A stretch of DNA of 8,349 bases, from positions 8,478-16,826 of the forward strand of contig DFDR01000070.1 in the NCBI GenBank assembly GCA_002369295.1, written 5' to 3'. Shown here piece after piece: positions 1 through 4,688 of this stretch. Origin of the DNA: Desulfovibrionaceae bacterium UBA3823. GTDB taxonomy: Bacteria; Desulfobacterota; Desulfovibrionia; Desulfovibrionales; Desulfovibrionaceae. The position numbers and the translations under genes were made by a program. Under the pieces are notes generated by a model. That model was not told the DNA's origin. It did no database searches and was given only the letters and a program-made list of their open reading frames with translations. Within the stretch, counting starts at the first letter, position 1. Each line of letters begins with the position of its first letter.

Positions 1-464
1 TGCCCATGCCCGTGGCCATGGCCGTGCTCGCCTTCGTGCTCATGCCCGTGGCCATGTGCATGCACTTCATGTCCGTCTTCTTCCTCGGGCACTGCGGGAT
101 CCAGCTCGAGCCGGGGCACGCCGGCCCCAAGCTCCAGGACGGGGAGCTTCGGGAACTCTCTGGCCACGTCCTGCAGGAAAGGTTCGAAGCCCTTGCCGAC
201 GGCGACAAGGACGCCGGCCGAACCGATCTTCATCAGGTCCCGCGGAGCGAGCATATAGTCGTGGGGGCAGCCGGCCTGGGCCTGGACAAGCAGATCTATC
301 CCGATGCCGGGAACGCTGCCGGCGACCTCTCTGGCCAGGAGCCAGGCGGGATACGTGGCTGCCAGGATTTTCAGTCCGGCGGCCTTGGCAAGAGAAGGCG
401 GAACGGCGCAGGGCGCAAGGGAAAACGCAAGCAAAGACATGACGGCGCGGCGGCGGGACAGCAT
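1..464 (-). CDS. znuA: ZnuA/TroA-like zinc ABC transporter substrate-binding protein (N-terminal part, cut by window edge)
   Basis: The reading frame opens at ATG 464-462 and stays open to the left edge (154 codons visible, no stop), so the C-terminal half lies outside. The start is fixed by AAAGGAG six bases upstream. Residues 1 to about 29 form a signal peptide (SRRR, a hydrophobic stretch, then an Ala-rich cleavage zone); the arginines resemble a Tat signal, but Sec export is equally possible. The mature start LKILAATYPAWLLAREVAG is typical of cluster A-I metal-binding proteins. His68 in CPHDYMLAPRDLMKIGSAG fits the first metal ligand of the family (usually PHxY/PHEY). From residue 132 a loop holds ten histidines in 22 residues (132-153) in HGHGHEH-like order, the hallmark of zinc-specific ZnuA proteins. 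The expected role is to capture periplasmic Zn2+ and hand it to a ZnuBC permease, probably encoded to the left. It is unrelated in function to the operon at 1194-8091. Manganese specificity is the less likely alternative. Confidence 0.88.
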   Translation of the reverse strand, partial: MLSRRRAVMSLLAFSLAPCAVPPSLAKAAGLKILAATYPAWLLAREVAGSVPGIGIDLLVQAQAGCPHDYMLAPRDLMKIGSAGVLVAVGKGFEPFLQDVAREFPKLPVLELGAGVPRLELDPAVPEEEDGHEVHAHGHGHEHEGEHGHGHGHG

Positions 465-465
465 G

Positions 466-477
466 GGGCACTCCTTT
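466..477 (-). promoter_or_regulatory. Ribosome binding site of znuA
   Basis: Reading leftward on the minus strand, AAAAGGAG lies just upstream of ATG 464-462 with a spacer of about six bases (TGCCCC). This near-consensus Shine-Dalgarno site decides the start codon and rules out the longer overlapping reading frame that begins near 582 in another frame. Confidence 0.75.
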
Positions 478-520
478 TAAGGGACAGGACAGCAGCAGGG
501 GCAAACTCAACACGCGGGGT

Positions 521-549
521 TTTGTAGACTTGCGGGCTGTCTTTGTCCA
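521..549 (-). promoter_or_regulatory. Candidate sigma-70 promoter of znuA
   Basis: On the minus strand a -35 box TGGACA (549-544, 5 of 6 to consensus) is separated by exactly 17 bases from a -10 box TACAAA (526-521, 4 of 6). Transcription would start near 514, giving a leader of about 50 bases before znuA. No AT-rich Zur box is recognisable. A perfect 12-bp palindrome, CATGCCGGCATG (548-559), overlaps the upstream edge of the -35 box and could be an operator. The match was found by eye and is not experimentally supported. Confidence 0.45.
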
Positions 550-559
550 TGCCGGCATG
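548..559. promoter_or_regulatory. 12-bp perfect palindrome at the znuA promoter
   Basis: CATGCCGGCATG reads the same on both strands and overlaps the -35 element of the candidate znuA promoter by two bases. The position suits a repressor or activator site. Such a GC-rich palindrome also arises easily by chance in DNA of this composition, so binding is only a possibility. Confidence 0.25.
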
Positions 560-686
560 AAGGACGGCCATGCCAGGGGCATCTTCTCTCGCCTGCCCTC
601 CAGCAGGCCTGCACCGGGCGTGTCTGCGCCCCGCCCTGCTCTCCCTGGATGGCGCCTCGCCTTCGCTTTCTCGCTTTCGTTCAGCC

Positions 687-715
687 TTGCGGCATCCCCC
701 GCGGTGGTGTATCCT
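687..715 (+). promoter_or_regulatory. Candidate plus-strand promoter ahead of a hairpin-rich segment
   Basis: TTGCGG (687-692) and TATCCT (710-715) are spaced by exactly 17 bases. The -35 box matches consensus only at TTG and the -10 box at four of six positions, so taken alone this is weak. It gains weight because the predicted start (about 722) lies directly before a long stem-loop and about 100 bases before a second strong hairpin, and because no protein gene follows. Confidence 0.25.
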
Positions 716-721
716 GCGAAG

Positions 722-835
722 CAGAGCTGGGACAGGCCAGTTAGGCGGCCTGCCTCCGGCTCAGCGGATGCAGTTCGTCATTGTCTCCTTTGGCCACGCC
801 TTTCTCTCCGAAGGGCGTGGCCTCTGTGTCTCTCT
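722..835 (+). ncRNA. Possible small RNA with two stem-loops
   Basis: Stem-loop 1 spans 724-762: an outer 7-bp stem (GAGCTGG with CCGGCTC, one G-U pair), a small internal loop, then a perfect 6-bp stem (CAGGCC with GGCCTG) closing an 8-base loop. Stem-loop 2 spans 792-822: GGCCACGCCTTTC pairs with GAAGGGCGTGGCC (13 bp, one G-U) around a 5-base loop TCTCC. It is followed by a T-rich but interrupted tail (7 T in 13 bases, 823-835). The linker 763-791 is predicted unpaired and carries CTCCTTT, complementary to AAAGGAG ribosome binding sites such as that of znuA. The layout (promoter, 5' hairpin, single-stranded C/U-rich linker, terminator-like hairpin) is that of many regulatory RNAs. No known RNA family was recognised, and the tail is poor for a Rho-independent terminator. 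Confidence 0.27.
792..822. other. Strong 13-bp hairpin, terminator-like but without a clean T tract
   Basis: The arms 792-804 and 810-822 pair over 13 positions with one wobble pair and a 5-base loop, the most stable short hairpin I see in the intergenic region. Read on the plus strand it is followed by an interrupted T-rich stretch. Read on the minus strand it is followed by AAAGGAGAC, which is no terminator tail. It could stop a plus-strand transcript, or protect or attenuate leftward read-through from the helicase operon. Confidence 0.5.
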
Positions 836-861
836 GGGATGGCCTTCCCTGCCTTCCCGCC

Positions 862-891
862 ATGCCGGTCAAGGATATGCCGGTCAAGGAT
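862..891. repeat. 15-bp perfect tandem duplication
   Basis: The unit ATGCCGGTCAAGGAT occurs twice in a row (862-876 and 877-891) with no mismatch. Its length is a multiple of three, and one plus-strand frame would read MPVKD twice, but that frame has no ribosome binding site or family resemblance. A recent slippage duplication is the simplest explanation; a pair of protein-binding half sites is another. Confidence 0.8.
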
Positions 892-1006
892 GCGAGAAGA
901 GCAGGCGAGGACGTGCCGGCAGCAGAAAGGAGCGGACCTGGAGAGCGAAGGAAAGGCGTCCTAGGCGTCAAGGCATTCGACGATATTCACCAGGCAGGCC
1001 CGGGGC

Positions 1007-1033
1007 ATCGGACTGCGGCCTCCAGTCCTCGAT
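1007..1033. other. Inverted repeat in the intergenic region
   Basis: GGACTG (1010-1015) pairs with CAGTCC (1023-1028), and ATC (1007-1009) pairs with GAT (1031-1033) after a 2-base bulge. The loop is 7 bases. No T tract follows on either strand, so it is not a classical terminator. Confidence 0.35.
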
Positions 1034-1110
1034 CCTTGGGGGCTTCAACAATGATCCCGTGGATCCTCCCCTCTTCATGAGCCTAAGCACCAGCTCTGTA
1101 GCGCCCGCGC

Positions 1111-1192
1111 CGGACGCCGTTCCGTCCGCGGCAATGCCGTGCCGTCTCGGCGCCGAGGCATGTCTGACTGGCTCTTAGGCATAGGCCATGCC
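1111..1192. other. Cluster of small inverted repeats downstream of the helicase gene
   Basis: Three symmetric elements follow the helicase stop codon within 85 bases: GGCAT/ATGCC (1178-1192, 5-base loop), the 12-bp palindrome CTCGGCGCCGAG (1146-1157), and CGGACG/CGTCCG (1111-1128, 6-base loop). None is followed by a run of T on the minus strand, so there is no canonical Rho-independent terminator for the operon. They may instead stabilise the 3' end of the message, with termination Rho-dependent or at the hairpin at 792-822. Confidence 0.35.
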
Positions 1193-1193
1193 A

Positions 1194-4100
1194 TCAAGAA
1201 TCCTCTGCGCCGTCTCTGAGAGACAGATCCACCTGGAAGAAGGGAATGAGCTCCTTAGGCAGCCCGCGACAGTCCTGGCTGGGGTTCTGACTGGGCAAGG
1301 CATCTTCATCCGCATCGCTCTCGCTGACCACGACACTGCCGTCCTTCTCCTTCTCTTCGGAGACGTCCTGGGAAAAGTCCGGGCAGCCGAGGAGGATCTC
1401 CTGCTTCTGCGCCCTGGCCAGCACCGTCTCGTACTGGAATGTGTCGTAGTCGTGCGCCATGAAGGGGACGCCAGAAGCAATGACGCGCTCAGAACCTTCG
1501 CCCCGCAGGGCGAGGGAGCCGACACGATCCACCCGGCCGGTCCGCTGCTCGAGCAATGCGGGGTTCCAGGGCAGATCGTGGTGGACGACGTCCTGGCACT
1601 CGAGGTGCAGGTCGATTCCCTCTGAGCCTATGGCCGTGCAGATGAGAATGTCCGGCAGCAGGGGCGAGTTGAAGGCCGCGCAGAGGTTGGAGCGGCGCTC
1701 CTCGTCGATGCTGCCGTTAAGCACGCCTACAGCGCCGCCGTCGTCCTGGTTCTTGAGAAAGACGCCGCGCCAGAGGCGGAACCGCCTGCTTCTTGCGGTA
1801 TCGGGAAGAATGCTCCCCTCCTCGTCCGCGAGCATGCCTGCAAACTTGACGGTCTGCTGCCAGGCGGAGCGGGGTTCGCCGCTCCGGGACTTGAGAAACG
1901 CGACCATGGCTTGGCCGTAGCCTCCGCGGCAGCCCTCCATGCCCTGCATGCGATCCATGCGCAGGAGCACTTTTCTGAGTCCCCTCGGCACATCGACGAG
2001 AAGCTTGGCCAAGGTGAAGGCGCTTGCATCATCCTGCTCCGTTCCGGGCAGAATCCCCTCTTCAAGCTGAACCGCCTCCGAGTCCAGCAGACGCTGGACT
2101 GCCCTGTGGAGATCGCGGTCATTGTCACCGGCATGCCAGATGCTGGGGCCCGCGCACAGTGACTGGACGAGCCTGTCAAGACGCGTCATCTCCAGCGCTG
2201 GAGCCTTCGCCTGCTCCCTCAGCAGGACCTGCTGCTCCTCGCTGTCTTCCACGCTGTCTTCCACGCCGCCAGCCTGCCCGGACTGGGCGCTCCACAGCGT
2301 CCGCCCCCAGAGAAGGTGGCGAAGCGCGTCCTCCTTGCCTTCGTCAAGCAGCTTCGTGAACCTGCAGTCCGGATAGAGGCGCCTGGCAAGGCAAAGATCG
2401 GCGAGGCGCATCTGTCTGCGTTCAGTGAAGCTGTCGGCTCCCATGCGCTGCATGACGGTCTGCATGTCCGCGCGCACCTGCTCCAGCACGGTGACGGCAA
2501 CGGAAAGCCGGTGGCCTTGGACGCAGGCCAGCGACCGGGTCAGATAGAACTCGACGCACGCGTAGTCCTCGAGCACCTTGGCGCGTATCCTGGCAAGCCG
2601 CTCCCTGTCGAAGCCGGTCTCCTTGAGGATGCGGGCGCGCAGCGCCTCCTGGGTTTTGAGCCGGCTGCAGAAGACAAGCGTCTTGCGGTGGTCGCGGTAG
2701 TTGGCGACGGCGCGATCGCAAGTCGCCTTTACCTTGGGATGGACTGTCTGCCCCACAAGGTCCTTCAGGAAAAAGTCGAGATAGCGCCTGGCGTCGCCGC
2801 CAACTGACGATACGCTCTGGCCCAGGCCGGCATTGTTCCAGCTTTGCTGGAAGGCTTCGTAGCTCGAGTTGAGGCCTCCCAGCAGGTGCACCCGATCCCG
2901 TTCGCCCAGAGCGCGGCTCAGAAGCTGCTGGGCGCGCATGCCGACGAACGCGACCATGTCGCCGCCCTCGGGCGAAAGGCCTTCTGTCTCGTAGACGACG
3001 CTCCGGAGCGGAGCGCATGGAAGTCCTTCGGTCCTGTACTGCGCTCCGCAGTGCCAGCCCCGTATCGACCTGTCGCGGGTGTGGCGGATGACCACATCCT
3101 TCAGGGCCTTCTCAAGATCGTCCAGCCGCTCCCTGTAGGCCAGCGCCCTTTCGGCAAAAATCTGCAGCGCCGCAGGAGCGGAGGCGTCGCCGGCAAGCTG
3201 CAGAAGGAAGTCCTTCAACCACTCCTGCAGGCCTCTCTTGCCGGCAGCATGCCCTGCCAGGCGCGCCTCCAGCATGCGCACATCTTCCAGGGAAAGAGTC
3301 TGCCAGGCCTTCTCGAAAAGCTGGCTTGCCCTGAGCGCTTCTTTGGCAGGCCCGCCAGCGCGCATCGCTTCCTCCACCTTCTGCATGGACTCGTCGTCCG
3401 ACAGCTTTCCCTGCCCCTTGCGCCAAAGGCCCGTCGCCACGGTAAAGACGTTGCGCAGCTCGTCCTCATGGATCTGGAAGGGCGTCGCCGACATGAGGAG
3501 CCTGCGCGGAATGTGGGGCGCCCAGTCGCTGCGGAATGCGCGTGCGCCGTTGGCTGTCCCGCTTTTCCAGTTGTGCGCCTCGTCCACGATGGCAAGGCCG
3601 ATGCCCGCACGGTCCAGCTGGGCGCCGAGCAGCCTGGGGTAGATGAGCTTTTCAAGCAGCCTTGGCATGCGCTCGACGATGGCCTTCTGCACGGCAGGAT
3701 CGTTCAGCGCGGCATCGACGGCCTGCTCGAGGCCGTAGAAGTTCGACTTCGTGAACGGCTCCACATCGACCTGCCCCGTGCCGTGCTCCACCAGGCCGCA
3801 CCAGGCTGCGCTGGAGAGCCAGTCCTCCTTCTTGTGCTTGCCAGCGACAAGACGGCTTGCCACGTAGCGGCCAAGCAGAGACTCCCATCCGCTCTTGCTT
3901 TTGATGCCGCGGCCGAGCCTGCCTGTGCTGACAATGAGCACGTTGGGTTCAAGGGCGTCCTGCAGACTGGCGAATTCCTTGAACATGCCAGTCAGGATGG
4001 CGAACGCCCTGCCCTGATTGGCGTAGCCGTCGCCAGCAAGGCGTGCGACCAGATCGCGGATGCGCTCTTCCCGAAGGGCGTTCACGCGATCGAAATAGAT

Positions 4101-4688
4101 CTCCGCAATGGCGGGGGAAAATCTGGCACAGAAAGACTCCCAGACGGACTGGCCTACAGCTGTCTGCAGAATGTCGGCCTTGAGGAAGGGCGTCCGGGGT
4201 CTGCCTTTCCTTTTGATATGCCAGTCCCTGAAGCAGCGGGCGAAGAGGCGCACGTCCACGCCGCTGGCCCGGTCTACTTGGATCGTGCGGTAGTCGTTGA
4301 GGCAGTAGAAGAGCTCGGACAGCGTTTCCACACGGTAGGGACGCAGGGTCTTGCGCCCTCCGCCGGCAAGTGCGGGGTTCAGGTAGCGCTTGGCGAAGGT
4401 GGTGATCTCCTGCTCCCACTTGTCGAGCAGAACGCTGCTCTTGGGGACGACCAGGAGCACCTTCCGGTTGTTCTCCTCAGTCTGGAAGATGTCGTCCGCC
4501 ATGACGGCAAGGGCCGTGTAGGTCTTGCCCATGCCGACTTCGTCCGCCAGAAGGACGGTTCGAAAGCCCCGTTCGAAGCGCTCGGCGATGGCCCTGGCTT
4601 CGCGCCGCTGGCGCTTCCAGCTCTCAAGGACGTCTTTGCGCAGATGTTCAGGCGTGGCGAGGATTTCCTCCATGTCGCGGCATCTCAT
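1194..4688 (-). CDS. SNF2-family DEAH helicase/translocase with large insertions (1164 aa)
   Basis: This is a superfamily 2 ATP-dependent DNA translocase. Motifs in order: Walker A ADEVGMGKT (residues 48-56, Lys55); LLVVPKSSVLLDKWEQE (78-94, motif Ia region); LIVSTGRL (251-258, motif Ib-like); DEAH (369-372); LLMSATPF (397-404, motif III); TLVFCSRLKTQ (670-680, motif IV); LNGSIDEERR (990-999) with AAFN; ICTAIGSEGIDLH (1016-1028, motif V); LEQRTGRVDRVGS (1046-1058, motif VI). The QRxGRxDRxG form of motif VI resembles RapA/HepA and DISARM DrmD helicases. Walker A and DEAH are 314 residues apart, and motif IV is about 300 residues from the next lobe-2 motif, so each lobe carries a large insertion; an acidic VEDSVEDS lies in the second. 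An acidic tail (1107-1130) follows motif VI. No nuclease motif was seen. The start is fixed by AGGAGG seven bases upstream and overlaps the stop of the PLD gene (ATGA). It probably acts with the PLD protein on DNA. The SNF2 call is firm; the defence role is inferred. Confidence 0.93.
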   Translation of the reverse strand: MRCRDMEEILATPEHLRKDVLESWKRQRREARAIAERFERGFRTVLLADEVGMGKTYTALAVMADDIFQTEENNRKVLLVVPKSSVLLDKWEQEITTFAKRYLNPALAGGGRKTLRPYRVETLSELFYCLNDYRTIQVDRASGVDVRLFARCFRDWHIKRKGRPRTPFLKADILQTAVGQSVWESFCARFSPAIAEIYFDRVNALREERIRDLVARLAGDGYANQGRAFAILTGMFKEFASLQDALEPNVLIVSTGRLGRGIKSKSGWESLLGRYVASRLVAGKHKKEDWLSSAAWCGLVEHGTGQVDVEPFTKSNFYGLEQAVDAALNDPAVQKAIVERMPRLLEKLIYPRLLGAQLDRAGIGLAIVDEAHNWKSGTANGARAFRSDWAPHIPRRLLMSATPFQIHEDELRNVFTVATGLWRKGQGKLSDDESMQKVEEAMRAGGPAKEALRASQLFEKAWQTLSLEDVRMLEARLAGHAAGKRGLQEWLKDFLLQLAGDASAPAALQIFAERALAYRERLDDLEKALKDVVIRHTRDRSIRGWHCGAQYRTEGLPCAPLRSVVYETEGLSPEGGDMVAFVGMRAQQLLSRALGERDRVHLLGGLNSSYEAFQQSWNNAGLGQSVSSVGGDARRYLDFFLKDLVGQTVHPKVKATCDRAVANYRDHRKTLVFCSRLKTQEALRARILKETGFDRERLARIRAKVLEDYACVEFYLTRSLACVQGHRLSVAVTVLEQVRADMQTVMQRMGADSFTERRQMRLADLCLARRLYPDCRFTKLLDEGKEDALRHLLWGRTLWSAQSGQAGGVEDSVEDSEEQQVLLREQAKAPALEMTRLDRLVQSLCAGPSIWHAGDNDRDLHRAVQRLLDSEAVQLEEGILPGTEQDDASAFTLAKLLVDVPRGLRKVLLRMDRMQGMEGCRGGYGQAMVAFLKSRSGEPRSAWQQTVKFAGMLADEEGSILPDTARSRRFRLWRGVFLKNQDDGGAVGVLNGSIDEERRSNLCAAFNSPLLPDILICTAIGSEGIDLHLECQDVVHHDLPWNPALLEQRTGRVDRVGSLALRGEGSERVIASGVPFMAHDYDTFQYETVLARAQKQEILLGCPDFSQDVSEEKEKDGSVVVSESDADEDALPSQNPSQDCRGLPKELIPFFQVDLSLRDGAEDS
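2241..2264 (-). repeat. 12-bp perfect tandem duplication inside the helicase gene
   Basis: The minus-strand unit GTGGAAGACAGC is repeated exactly twice and encodes VEDS-VEDS (residues 809-816), in the large insertion of helicase lobe 2. It keeps the frame and lengthens an acidic, probably flexible segment. Identical codons in both copies suggest a recent duplication. Confidence 0.85.

Larger units (their letters stand above)
465..1193. other. 729-base intergenic region without a convincing protein gene
   Basis: This stretch separates the helicase stop codon from znuA. Open frames exist on both strands (for example 570-1178 plus, 741-971 minus), but they lack ribosome binding sites, have skewed Pro/Ser/Arg/Ala-rich compositions and overlap one another. 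What is visible is the znuA promoter and leader (465-549), a possible plus-strand small RNA with its promoter (687-835), a 15-bp tandem duplication (862-891), and small inverted repeats near 1007-1033, 1111-1128, 1146-1157 and 1178-1192. No tRNA cloverleaf or insertion-sequence end was recognised. The region may be a structured spacer or the remains of decayed genes. Confidence 0.6.

Noticed and set aside
67..582. A 171-codon minus-strand open frame overlapping znuA in another frame
   Set aside because: The frame starting at 464 has a signal peptide, ribosome binding site and ZnuA motifs. The longer one is Arg/Pro/Ser-rich with no such support.
741..971. A 76-codon minus-strand open frame starting at TTG, and a 6-codon AAAGGAG-preceded frame near 790-770
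   Set aside because: The first lacks a ribosome binding site and has a non-ATG start. The second has only a 3-base spacer and six codons, so neither can be supported as a gene.
570..1178. A 202-codon plus-strand open frame in the intergenic region
   Set aside because: No ribosome binding site, low-complexity Ser/Pro/Arg/Gly composition and no family resemblance. It also crosses the hairpins described there.
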